DNA of 64,000 bases from Bog-756 sp963829235 (GTDB lineage: Bacteria; Actinomycetota; Acidimicrobiia; Acidimicrobiales; RAAP-2), in assembly GCA_963829235.1 (NCBI GenBank), contig CAWHIF010000004.1, positions 434,001-498,000 on the forward strand, read 5' to 3'. Within the stretch, counting starts at the first letter, position 1. Every line of letters starts with the position of its first letter. Both the position numbers and the translations under genes were made by a program. Below, one piece after another: positions 1-8,254 of this stretch. Under the pieces are notes generated by a model. That model was not told where the DNA came from. It did no database searches and was given only the letters and a program-made list of their open reading frames with translations.

Positions 1-57
1 TGAGGTAACCCGGGCTGATCACCCGGCACGACGACCCCATCCGTCGCAGGAGCACTC

Positions 58-921
58 ATGACCGACTCATCCTCCGCCAACGTCATGGACGGGAAAGCGC
101 TCGCTGGGAGACTCCACGCAGTGACCGCCGGGCGCGCCACCGAGTTCCGGGCCCGAACCGGGCGGTCTCCGTGCCTGGCTGCCGTGCTGGTCGGCGACGA
201 CCCGGCATCGGTGACCTACGTGAAGATGAAGAGAGCCCGCTGTCAGGCTGTCGGACTCGATTCGAGACTCGTCCAGCTACCGACTGGAACCACCACGACC
301 CGGGTCGTGGATGAGGTGGGACGCCTGTCCCAGGATTCCGATGTGGACGGGATCCTCGTGCAGCATCCGGTCCCGATGCACGTGGACGAACGCGCCACGT
401 TCGAAGCCATCGTTCCCAGCAAGGACGTCGACGGCGTCACCACTTCTTCGTTTGCCGCGATGTCGCTCGGACTTCCCGGCTTCGTGTCGTGCACACCGGG
501 CGGGATCCTGCGGCTTCTGGACGAGTACGCAGTCGATCCGGGTGGAAGGCACGCGGTCGTCATCGGACGCAGCCCCATTCTCGGGTTGCCCGTCGGGATG
601 CTCCTCCTGGGCCGGAACGCGACCGTGACGTTCTGCCACTCGAAGACTCGTCAACTGGCGGAAGTCGTGAGAACCGGGGATATCGTCGTCGCCGCCGTCG
701 GGCACCCGAATCTCGTCAGAGGAAGCTGGTTGAAGCCGGGTGCCGTCGTGATCGACGCCGGCTACTACCAGGGAGGGATCGGAGACGTGGACTTCGAGGA
801 GGCACGGGCGGTCGCATCGCTCATCACGCCCGTCCCGGGAGGCGTCGGGCCCATGACCATTGCCGTGCTCCTCGACCAGACTGTGACTGCTGCCGAACGG
901 CGTGCCGCAGCCACGTCCTAG
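58..921 (+). CDS. folD: Bifunctional methylenetetrahydrofolate dehydrogenase / methenyltetrahydrofolate cyclohydrolase
   Basis: FolD interconverts 5,10-methylene-THF, 5,10-methenyl-THF and 10-formyl-THF in the cytoplasm, feeding purine and formyl-Met synthesis. At 287 aa it has the usual family length. Visible family motifs are the catalytic Tyr54/Lys58 pair in YVKMK, DVDGILVQHPVP, KDVDGVT, the Rossmann segment VVIGRSPILGLPVG, and the C-terminal PVPGGVGPMT. Two residues differ from the common form: QHPVP where QLPLP is usual, and ILGLP where IVGKP is usual. AGGAG at 48-52 sits just before the ATG and fixes the start. It converges with the WS/DGAT gene, 59 bp away. Family assignment is firm. 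Confidence 0.96.
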   Translation: MTDSSSANVMDGKALAGRLHAVTAGRATEFRARTGRSPCLAAVLVGDDPASVTYVKMKRARCQAVGLDSRLVQLPTGTTTTRVVDEVGRLSQDSDVDGILVQHPVPMHVDERATFEAIVPSKDVDGVTTSSFAAMSLGLPGFVSCTPGGILRLLDEYAVDPGGRHAVVIGRSPILGLPVGMLLLGRNATVTFCHSKTRQLAEVVRTGDIVVAAVGHPNLVRGSWLKPGAVVIDAGYYQGGIGDVDFEEARAVASLITPVPGGVGPMTIAVLLDQTVTAAERRAAATS

Positions 922-980
922 CGATCACAGATCCCCGCGGCCGAAGGCATCGTGTTCGATGGGCGGCTCGTCTGTCGCGA

Positions 981-2375
981 TCAATCATGAAGTGCCCGCC
1001 GGAGCAGTGCGTCGATCTCCGTCGAAGCCCCCCTGGTCAGCACCCCGATGTCCGGCATCGTCCCCAGGTCACCGGTGGCTCCGAAGAAGAGCTGCCCGTT
1101 ATAGGACAGGATGGCCAAGCCGACCCGTAGCCCGTGGCTGATCGGGACGAACGGTCGGTATTCCAGCATCTCGTGTCCGAGGCAGTACAGGGGCATCTGC
1201 GGGCCGGGTACGTTGGTCGTCACAGTGCTGAGTGAGTGCTGACCGAAACTTCGTGCCGACCGGAGAGCGACGCGGCCGAGGAGCCACATGACCATGGGTG
1301 GGACAAAGTCCGCAACCGATGTGACGACGACGCCCGCCTCTGAGATGTGCAGCGACTTGAGCTCCGCCATCTGCTCCTGCACCACCTCGAGGCGCTCGAC
1401 CGGGTCGGCGATGCGCACCGGAAGTTCGTACAACAGGCACGACACCTGATTGTCGCTGAGTCGCCGGTCGCCCTCGTGTCGAGTCGACACCGGTACGAGC
1501 GAGCGGACCACGGCCTGGTCGAGAGGATCACCGCGCTCGAGGAGAAGGGCCCGATAACCGCCGGAGACAGCGGCCAGGGCGACGTCGTTCACCGTGCCGC
1601 CGAACGCGGATCGGATGGTCCGCACATCCTCGAGCCGGGCGGAGGAATGAGCCCAGGTCCGGCCAGGGCCGATCGGACCTTCGATCGACAGAGGACCGGT
1701 GGGGACGAGACGCCGCAAGAGCCGGACCATGCCCTCTCCTGTCCAGAGGGCGGTGCGGGCCGAGACGATCGGATGGACTGCTGATCCGGGGAGCCTCCTG
1801 GCGGTGGCGAGGGCGTCCGAGAGCAATCCTCCCCACGCATCAAGCACCTTGAGCGCGGCCGGTGGTTCCGCCTCGGCCACCCACGGTTGAGGTTCCCCCA
1901 CGGCCGCGTCCGCCTCGACATCCAACAGGGCCGTGAGGAGACCGACCCCGGCGATCCCATCGACCATACAGTGGTGCACTTTGCACACGAGCGCCCAGCG
2001 TCCGCCTTCGAGGCCCTCAACCAGCCAGGCCTCCCACAGCGGCCGCTCGCGATCCAACTGCTGCGACATCAGCCTTCCCATCAGACCGCAGAACGCCGCG
2101 TCATCGCCTGGTGCACACAGTGAGGAGGACCGAATGTGGCGGTCGAGATCGAACTCCGGATCGTCCACCCAGACCGGCCGGCCCAGATCGAGCGGCACGG
2201 ATCGGATGCGTTGGCGGTACCTCGGAATCAGATGCAGCTTCGAGGCGACCAGGCCCTTGATATCGGACAGGGGTGGGGCGGGCCCATCGAACACACAGGC
2301 CCCGGCGATGTGCATGTGCGAGACATCGTCTTCGAGATAGAGGAACTCGGCATCGAGAGCGCTGAGCCGTTCCAT
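981..2375 (-). CDS. WS/DGAT-family wax ester synthase / diacylglycerol acyltransferase (first copy)
   Basis: Bifunctional acyl-CoA:alcohol / acyl-CoA:diacylglycerol acyltransferase that makes wax esters or triacylglycerol at the membrane and lipid-droplet surface. The 464 aa match the family. The catalytic HHxxxDG box is HHCMVDG at residues 134-140. The conserved opening MERLSALDAEFLYLED and the C-terminal segment NVPGPQMPLY are also present. It is divergent from a second WS/DGAT gene 180 bp away, so both may be driven from 2376-2658. Substrate preference (wax ester or TAG) cannot be told from sequence alone. Confidence 0.93.
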   Translation of the reverse strand: MERLSALDAEFLYLEDDVSHMHIAGACVFDGPAPPLSDIKGLVASKLHLIPRYRQRIRSVPLDLGRPVWVDDPEFDLDRHIRSSSLCAPGDDAAFCGLMGRLMSQQLDRERPLWEAWLVEGLEGGRWALVCKVHHCMVDGIAGVGLLTALLDVEADAAVGEPQPWVAEAEPPAALKVLDAWGGLLSDALATARRLPGSAVHPIVSARTALWTGEGMVRLLRRLVPTGPLSIEGPIGPGRTWAHSSARLEDVRTIRSAFGGTVNDVALAAVSGGYRALLLERGDPLDQAVVRSLVPVSTRHEGDRRLSDNQVSCLLYELPVRIADPVERLEVVQEQMAELKSLHISEAGVVVTSVADFVPPMVMWLLGRVALRSARSFGQHSLSTVTTNVPGPQMPLYCLGHEMLEYRPFVPISHGLRVGLAILSYNGQLFFGATGDLGTMPDIGVLTRGASTEIDALLRRALHD

Positions 2376-2658
2376 GACCTATCCCTTCATTCCCCCGGCA
2401 TCCTTACCGCACCTTAGGAGCCGTGGCTGCCGCTGCGTAGAGCCTTTCGGCCGGAATGTCCCCACATGCCCCGGTTCAGGTCGATCCCGCTGGTGAGCGG
2501 ATCGGTCCGGAGGAAAACCTGGCCTCCATGCCGGCGGATCTGGCCGTTCGGGTGGCATGCCAGCCACAGACGGTCCCCTGGAGATGACCTTCGGCCCTTC
2601 TCCGGGTCGGCCGGCGGGCTTAGATTGGCACCATGGGGCGATGTCTCGGGGAGTGACG

Positions 2659-4149
2659 ATGAGCGAAGAGCCCGAAGAGTTCATGAGGGGCACTGATGCG
2701 TTCGCATGGCACCTGGAGAAGGATCCTGCCCTTCACTCGACAGTTGTCTCCATAACCTGGCTGGACCGGACCCCGGATTTCGGCGTACTTGCGGCCCGGC
2801 TGGAGGCGGCGACGCACAAGGCTCGCCGCTTCCGACAGCGTCCGGTCGAACCACCTGCTCGCCTGGCGCCACCGCGATGGGTCGACGTGGACTTCGATAT
2901 CTCCCTGCACCTCCACCAGTTCGACTCGCCACTCCCCCACACTTCGGCCACAGTCATAGATTTCGCCCGACTGCAGACAATGAGGGCTTTCGACCTCTCG
3001 AGACCGCTCTGGGAGTTCACCTTGATCGGGCACTTGAGCGGCGATCGAGCCGCGCTGGTCATGAAGCTCCATCACTCCCTGACCGATGGGATCGGCGGGA
3101 TGCAGCTGGCGCGGCTGCTGTTCGATGTCGGTGAGGAGCCGGGGCCCGTGGATCATGACCCTGAGGCCACAGAACCCCACCCCGCCCCGGGGACCGTCGG
3201 ACTCATCCGGGAGTCTCTCGCCTACGACTGGAGCCGCACATTCGACACGATTCGCCGCGGACTGGTCACCACCGTCCCCCTGGCCACTCGAATCGCCCGG
3301 CATCCATCAGGGTCGGCCTCCGATGCGCTGGCCACGGTGCGATCGATCGGCCGATTCGTCGCGCCGGTGCCCGACACTCTTTCGCCGATCATGACCGAAC
3401 GTAGCCTCGACCGGCACCTGGACATGATCGCCGTTGATCTGGACGACCTGAAGCGGGCGGCGGGATCGGTTGGGGGTTCCCTCAACGACGGCTTCATTGC
3501 CTCGGTCACCGCCGGGCTGCACCGCTATCACGAGCGCCACGGTGCCCCGGTCGAAGAGCTTCGGATGACCTTGCCGATATCGGTCCGCAAAGAAGATGAC
3601 CCCGCTGGCGGCAATCGAATCACGCTTGAACGCTTCAAGGTGCCGATGGCAGTTCTCGACGCGGGTGAGCGGGTGCGGCTCATGGGCCAACGATGCCGAC
3701 TCGCTCGTGACGACCGGGCCCAGCCACTGAGCAATGCGATTGCCGGCGTCCTGGCTCTCTTGCCGACCAGCGTCATCGGAAGCATGCTGAAGCACATCGA
3801 CTTCATCGCCAGCAACGTACCCGGTGCCGACATCCCGATCTTTCTTGCCGGTGCGCCGGTGTCGGGACATTACGTCTTTGGACCAACGACCGGTACGGCG
3901 GTCAACGCCACCCTGCTCTCCTACGACGGGACGTGTTGCATCGGTCTCACCATCGATACCGCGGCGGTGCCCGATCCCGCTGTGCTCGTGGAGTGCATCG
4001 GCGAAGGATTCGAGGCGGTGCTCGAGCTCGCCGGGGAGCATCGCCCGGTCGAAGTACCTCTCCGAGCGGCGGAACACGGTGCATTCCCCTCGACGGGCGA
4101 GTGGCGCCCGGAGCAATCCGAGGAGCGTCCAGATGGGACCACTCGGTGA
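2659..4149 (+). CDS. WS/DGAT-family wax ester synthase / diacylglycerol acyltransferase (second copy)
   Basis: Second acyltransferase of the same family, 496 aa from the ATG at 2659. I chose this ATG because GGGGAG lies about 8 nt upstream; an in-frame ATG at 2641 and one at 2557 would add 6 or 34 unconserved residues. The catalytic box is HHSLTDG at residues 138-144, followed by GIGG. The C-terminal half has the family segment SNVPGADIPIF. It differs strongly from its divergent neighbour, so this is not a recent duplication. With the downstream Lys-rich protein and the acyltransferase at 4841-5791 it forms a neutral-lipid storage island. Confidence 0.92.
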   Translation: MSEEPEEFMRGTDAFAWHLEKDPALHSTVVSITWLDRTPDFGVLAARLEAATHKARRFRQRPVEPPARLAPPRWVDVDFDISLHLHQFDSPLPHTSATVIDFARLQTMRAFDLSRPLWEFTLIGHLSGDRAALVMKLHHSLTDGIGGMQLARLLFDVGEEPGPVDHDPEATEPHPAPGTVGLIRESLAYDWSRTFDTIRRGLVTTVPLATRIARHPSGSASDALATVRSIGRFVAPVPDTLSPIMTERSLDRHLDMIAVDLDDLKRAAGSVGGSLNDGFIASVTAGLHRYHERHGAPVEELRMTLPISVRKEDDPAGGNRITLERFKVPMAVLDAGERVRLMGQRCRLARDDRAQPLSNAIAGVLALLPTSVIGSMLKHIDFIASNVPGADIPIFLAGAPVSGHYVFGPTTGTAVNATLLSYDGTCCIGLTIDTAAVPDPAVLVECIGEGFEAVLELAGEHRPVEVPLRAAEHGAFPSTGEWRPEQSEERPDGTTR

Positions 4150-4294
4150 GGGAACCGGGAGCCGTACGGATCCGCGGCACGACGTCAGCGTCTCCAGGAG
4201 CGAGGATGTGACTTTCGACTCTCCCCAGACACATGGCAACGGATGAGACTGCCGCTGGGGGCGCAATGCCTATCACCAGGAGAAGGGATTACTC

Positions 4295-4693
4295 ATGACC
4301 GAATCGAGAGACGTCCGAAGGCACATCGAGCAACTGATCGAACGTGCGCAGGACGAGTTGCTGGACGCCAGCCGTCAGCTGGCAGACGGAATCTCCAAGG
4401 GAGGGGACCGGGTCGTTCCGCCGCTGTCACACGACCTTGAGCGGTTGGTCGACGAGGTCTTCGATTTCACCGAACGGGTGATCAAGGGTCAGCGAAAGCT
4501 GGTGAGCGACGTATTGCGGGCCATCAACGAGCAGTCCCGCCGGGCCGCAGAAGTGGGCCGCGAAACGACAGCTCGAGTGGCAAAGCGAGCGCCGGCGAAG
4601 AAGTCGGCGGCCGCCAAGCGGGCCCCGGCGAAGCGGGCGCCGGCGAAGAAGTCGGCGACCAAGCGGGCCCCGGCGAAGAAGTCGACGCGATAG
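4295..4693 (+). CDS. Small coiled-coil protein with Lys/Ala/Pro-rich basic tail, candidate lipid-droplet / DNA-binding protein
   Basis: 132 aa. Residues 1-90 look like amphipathic helix or coiled coil without hydrophobic membrane segments. From about residue 97 the protein becomes a basic low-complexity tail built from KRAPAKKSA-type units. The same plan is found in mycobacterial HBHA and in the Rhodococcus lipid-droplet protein TadA/MLDS, whose basic tail binds polyanions and DNA. Its place directly after a WS/DGAT gene makes a droplet-coating role attractive. A histone H1-like nucleoid protein or a phasin are alternatives. An AGGAG precedes the ATG. The tail coding DNA is itself repetitive (GCGCCGGCGAAGAAG units). 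Function is inferred from composition and context. Confidence 0.8.
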   Translation: MTESRDVRRHIEQLIERAQDELLDASRQLADGISKGGDRVVPPLSHDLERLVDEVFDFTERVIKGQRKLVSDVLRAINEQSRRAAEVGRETTARVAKRAPAKKSAAAKRAPAKRAPAKKSATKRAPAKKSTR

Positions 4694-4755
4694 AGCATCC
4701 GGCTGAAGGGTGGACTCGGGGGGTACGGATGAACCAGCCGGCTCGAGCGGCGGCG

Positions 4756-4806
4756 GTGGTCAATCCGTCGGCCGTCAATCCGTCGATATGGTCGATCCGT
4801 CGATAT
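4756..4806 (+). repeat. Short imperfect direct repeats
   Basis: Between the basic-tail protein and the acyltransferase, the word TCAATCCGTCG occurs twice and TCGATCCGTCGATATGG overlaps a further copy. I see no gene in the 147-bp gap. Confidence 0.4.
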
Positions 4807-4840
4807 GGCAATGCCCCGACATCGAGGCCGATATCGCCCT

Positions 4841-5791
4841 TCAGACGTATGGTTGATCGGCCATTTTCGAACCGTGCAGCAGGTGGGAGAACCCCCGCAC
4901 TACCGGATGGGGTTGTTCGGCATGCAGGCGATCAAGGGTGACCTGCATAGCCTGTGTGATCTCCGCGTAGCACGCAGCAACGGTTGCGGGATCCTCGGCT
5001 GCATCCTGTCCCAGGGGACTCCAATCGATAGGAGGCATGAATTCGACGGTGACCGCGGCGGGCAGCGGTGGAGGTGGGGTCAGAACAGAAGTCACACCCC
5101 ACGGTCCGAGAAGGATCGGGAATACTTTGATCCGAAGACGTCCCAATCCGAGCACACGAGCCAGATGCTCGCCGCGTGACAGCACCACCAGGGATTGGTG
5201 GCCGCCGTAGCCGACGACAGGCACGACCGGCACGCCGGTGCGGAGGGCCAGACGGATGAAGCCGGTATGGCCCGAGAACACGATCCGGTTTCGGTCCGAC
5301 CACGGGCGGCACGCCTCCGTGTCGCCTCCCGGATAATCGAGGAGGAGCGCGCCCTCACTCAGGACCCGCTCGGCCTCATCCCCGCTCGCAGGTACTCCGC
5401 CCAGGCGACGCATTGACGGGCCGACAACCGGGATCGCGAAGAACAGGTTGTGGATAAGGCCGTATGCGGGCGCATCGACCCCCCGTCGGGCGGTGATCGC
5501 CAGTGCCGTCAACCAGGTGTCGGGCATGTAGAACACGCCCGAGTGATTGCCCACCACCAGGACGGGTCCGGATGCAGGAAGGTTCTCGATCCCCCGGACT
5601 TGAGGTGAGAAGTAGCGGACGTACCGCTCGACGGCCGGGAGCATGCGACGCACAAAACCAACATCCCTCCCGATCACCGGCCCGAACTGTTCGGCCGCGG
5701 CTCGCCGAGCCAGCGACTCCATCAACGGGGCCAAGGCTCCGTTGCACCCATGGCCATGCTCCCCTTCATCCACCACCATGGCACCTCCCAC
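4841..5791 (-). CDS. Lysophospholipid acyltransferase-family protein
   Basis: Transfers an acyl chain from acyl-CoA or acyl-ACP to a lipid hydroxyl at the membrane. The 316-aa protein has the catalytic block VVGNHSGVFYMPDTW (His83, Asp91), a wider His-Asp spacing than the textbook HxxxxD. It also has the block YPGGDTEACRPW, equivalent to the substrate-binding FPEGTRS box and closer to DGAT2-type enzymes, and the hydrophobic block GVPVVPVVGYGG. It converges with the basic-tail gene. Together with the two WS/DGATs it fits glycerolipid or wax assembly. Whether it is a PlsC-type or DGAT2-type enzyme is open. Confidence 0.85.
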   Translation of the reverse strand: MGGAMVVDEGEHGHGCNGALAPLMESLARRAAAEQFGPVIGRDVGFVRRMLPAVERYVRYFSPQVRGIENLPASGPVLVVGNHSGVFYMPDTWLTALAITARRGVDAPAYGLIHNLFFAIPVVGPSMRRLGGVPASGDEAERVLSEGALLLDYPGGDTEACRPWSDRNRIVFSGHTGFIRLALRTGVPVVPVVGYGGHQSLVVLSRGEHLARVLGLGRLRIKVFPILLGPWGVTSVLTPPPPLPAAVTVEFMPPIDWSPLGQDAAEDPATVAACYAEITQAMQVTLDRLHAEQPHPVVRGFSHLLHGSKMADQPYV

Positions 5792-5971
5792 TCGCCAGTG
5801 CTGCGGCCAGTCTCAACCATGTGAGCCCCCAACGGTAGGGTCCTTCGACCCGAATGTGCTCCCCCTCGGCCCCTGACCCACGCACGCCCCACACCGGTCC
5901 GGTCCGGATACCGGGCCAGGCCGGGACCTTTGACCCTGTCTGCGCCTGAGGCCCGCGCTCACGATGGTCAC

Positions 5972-6850
5972 ATGGGCCAGGTCGACGCCATGACAGCGCT
6001 GCGGGAAGGGGAGCTTCACCGAGGCGAGACCGTGCCCGAGCGGCCCGGTCGGCGACACCACCGGGTTCGGTGGACCCTCTTGGGTGTGCTCGGCCTGGTC
6101 ATCATCTTCGTACTCGTATCAGCGGGCCTGGCCTACCGGGGCCGTGCCCGGGAAGTGAGTCTCCAGCAGGCGGCCGGGAACTACCGCCCCGGCGCATCCG
6201 ACCCCACCGGGTCCCACCCGCTCCCCGGTGTCTATTCGTACACAGGCACCGGAACCGACCAGCTCAGCCTCCCACCCCTCTCCCAACCGGAGGGGCCCAC
6301 GTTGCCCGGAACCGTCGAGGCCGTGTCCAGCAACTGTTGGAGCTTCCGCATCGACTTCTCCACGAACCACTGGCAGAGCTGGACCTATTGCCGGGGCGCC
6401 GAGGGTCTCGAGCAGACAGGAGAGCAGGTCTGGCAGCGTTGGATGATCGGACCAGTGGCGGTAACCAACCTCTCCTCCCTGCACTGCGACCCAGGGGCGA
6501 TGGCGCTGCCGGCAAACCGTGCTGTCGGACAGTCGTGGCCCGTCCGTTGCACAGGGTCATCGACAGAGATCGCCGGCAAGGTGGTCAGCACCGGCTCCAA
6601 CCGGTACCTGGGCGAGACTTTCATGATGATCTCCGGACATAGGGTGCGCGTGGCCCACATTTCCGAACAGTGGACACTGAGCGGCGCACAGGTCGGGCCA
6701 CAGCATGACGATATCTGGTTCGACACCGCCACCGGCCTCCCCCTCCAGAATCGCCGGAGCATTCGGGTGAAGACCGCCACCCCGTTCGGCAGCTCCATCT
6801 ACACCGAAACGGGACGGTTCGTACTTCGTTCCCTCACGCCCACAACGTGA
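5972..6850 (+). CDS. Membrane-anchored extracytoplasmic protein of unknown function
   Basis: I do not recognise the family. From the ATG at 5972 the protein has 292 aa: a short basic cytoplasmic N-terminus, one transmembrane helix at about residues 34-55, and an exported domain rich in Trp, Ser and Thr with four cysteines (in NCWSF, YCRGA, LHCDPG and VRCTGS) that could form two disulfides. A TTG at 5930 would add 14 residues. The exported part alternates short polar strands, suggesting a beta-sandwich. It is divergent from the acyltransferase gene, and a strong hairpin lies 160 bp downstream. Confidence 0.7.
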   Translation: MGQVDAMTALREGELHRGETVPERPGRRHHRVRWTLLGVLGLVIIFVLVSAGLAYRGRAREVSLQQAAGNYRPGASDPTGSHPLPGVYSYTGTGTDQLSLPPLSQPEGPTLPGTVEAVSSNCWSFRIDFSTNHWQSWTYCRGAEGLEQTGEQVWQRWMIGPVAVTNLSSLHCDPGAMALPANRAVGQSWPVRCTGSSTEIAGKVVSTGSNRYLGETFMMISGHRVRVAHISEQWTLSGAQVGPQHDDIWFDTATGLPLQNRRSIRVKTATPFGSSIYTETGRFVLRSLTPTT

Positions 6851-6953
6851 ACAACGCCCTCTGGAGCCACGGATCTCGATGACACCAGACGTTCACACAC
6901 AAAACGTTCACTGAGACGTAAGCCGGCCTTGACGCGTTGGTTACTCCCTGTTG

Positions 6954-7052
6954 CTAGAAATGCACTGGAGCACCGCTCCCACGGTTCGCTCTCAAGGATG
7001 GGGCAAGAAACACCGTCACGCCGGCACTACCACCGGCGTGACGGTGTTTTCT
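6954..7052 (+). repeat. Left half of a dispersed repeat containing a strong hairpin
   Basis: This stretch matches 37672-37774: both begin CTAGAAA, both carry GGGGCA(A/G)GAA just before a hairpin, and both hairpins are built on ACACCGTCACG(C/T)CGG. In the second copy a 56-nt block follows about 40 bp after the hairpin. Here the matching block lies about 1.07 kb away (8126-8181), beyond a methyltransferase gene. Confidence 0.6.
7008..7050. terminator. Perfect 17-bp hairpin followed by T run, probable bidirectional terminator
   Basis: AAACACCGTCACGCCGG at 7008-7024 pairs perfectly with 7033-7049 across an 8-nt loop, and TTTT ends the right arm while AAA opens the left. It lies between two genes that converge (ends at 6850 and 7150), the expected place for a shared intrinsic terminator. 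Confidence 0.7.
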
Positions 7053-7149
7053 AATGGTCCGATCGTTCCCAGTCTGCCCGGGGTTGCCATCGGGCAAATC
7101 TGCTGACCGCGCCACCGTCGGCTCCCACCGGTTTCGACCCCTCGCTCCA

Positions 7150-7908
7150 TCAGTCCTTCTCCAAGACGGCAACGTAGGACTCGCGGGGCAACCCTCCAAA
7201 AATATGGGCTTGGCGCCATCCTGTGCCCTTCAGGAGGCTCTTCATTTCGCTCCGCGAGACGAAGAGCCAGCGAGACCACTCACCGGCAGCGCCTCGGTAC
7301 TGGGATCGGATACGCACTTGTCCGGGCATCCGCCCCTGTTCCTTGTTCCGTCGGTAGTGCGCCCGATCGATGGCCGGAGCGCCCCCGCAATAGGGGTTCG
7401 TGCTCTGGGCCAGGATTCGCGTACCGGGACCGGTCCTCCGCGCCCAGACACCCAACATCCGCCGCAGACGCTCGGGAGTCCCAAAAAGCCCGAAGTTGTT
7501 CCCGAACATCACGATGGTGTCGAACGATTCCATTCGCCCGCCCAGTCCATCGATCGACGTGCACCATGCCTCCCGCACTCCACGCAACCGGGCGGATCGA
7601 ATGGCAAGGCGCGAGGCATCCAGCCCTACGACATCGAACCCACGTCGCTGAAGGTACAGGGTGACACGACCTGCACCACAACCCACGTCAACGACCCGAC
7701 CACGGGCGTACCGTATCGACCTCCGCTCGGAGATGGGCCAGTCCTTGTAGTCGGCAAGGTACAACTCATGTCCGGCACTGAGGTCCGTGAAACCATCCTC
7801 GCGTTCGATCATCTCCGGAGCAGTCCCGCCTCGCGTCCAGTCCAACAGTGCTCGGCCAAAGATGTCGGCGTTCTTTCGCATCGAGACGGTCGCGGTCCTG
7901 GAACACAT
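7150..7908 (-). CDS. Class I SAM-dependent methyltransferase
   Basis: 252 aa. Motif I is VVDVGCGAG at residues 72-80, followed by VVGLDAS with the acidic residue (Asp98) that holds the SAM ribose. A later segment, FDTIVMFGNNFGLFGTP, matches motif IV. The substrate cannot be told. An in-frame ATG at 7881 is an alternative start. The gene sits between two halves of a sequence that is contiguous elsewhere in the window (37672-37869), so it may be an insertion. Confidence 0.82.
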   Translation of the reverse strand: MCSRTATVSMRKNADIFGRALLDWTRGGTAPEMIEREDGFTDLSAGHELYLADYKDWPISERRSIRYARGRVVDVGCGAGRVTLYLQRRGFDVVGLDASRLAIRSARLRGVREAWCTSIDGLGGRMESFDTIVMFGNNFGLFGTPERLRRMLGVWARRTGPGTRILAQSTNPYCGGAPAIDRAHYRRNKEQGRMPGQVRIRSQYRGAAGEWSRWLFVSRSEMKSLLKGTGWRQAHIFGGLPRESYVAVLEKD

Positions 7909-8125
7909 GGTGGAAGAGCGAGGTCACCCCGACATCGCATCGTAGCGTGCGCGGCGTCACGGGCTCTCATCGATCAGAGCCGGAGGGGCAGGCGGCGCAC
8001 GAGACCCGGGTGGATGCCAGCCTTGCCGCCGCTCCAGACCCGGGACGGGAGCCGTCACGTCGGGTCGCCCCCAGCCCGACGAGACATGTCCGATTTCGGG
8101 CCTTGACCGTCATTCGCCAGCCACT

Positions 8126-8181
8126 CCCGGATTCCCACCAATTTTGAGGATGGCGTCCGGTCGCCGAATGGCGGCATGCTG
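8126..8181 (+). repeat. 56-nt dispersed repeat, right half (CCACCAAT element)
   Basis: Aligns without gaps to 37814-37869, with 46 of 56 positions identical by hand count. Conserved words are CCACCAAT, TTGA, GATGGCG and GCATGCTG. It could be the end of a lost insertion sequence or a small extragenic repeat. The rest of the 346-bp gap 7909-8254 shows no gene. Confidence 0.6.
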
Positions 8182-8254
8182 ACCCCCGAGAAACGGCCAG
8201 GAGAGGTTGCGGAACCGGTGGTCGGTGGCCGATTGCTGAAGGTGTGGCTCGACT

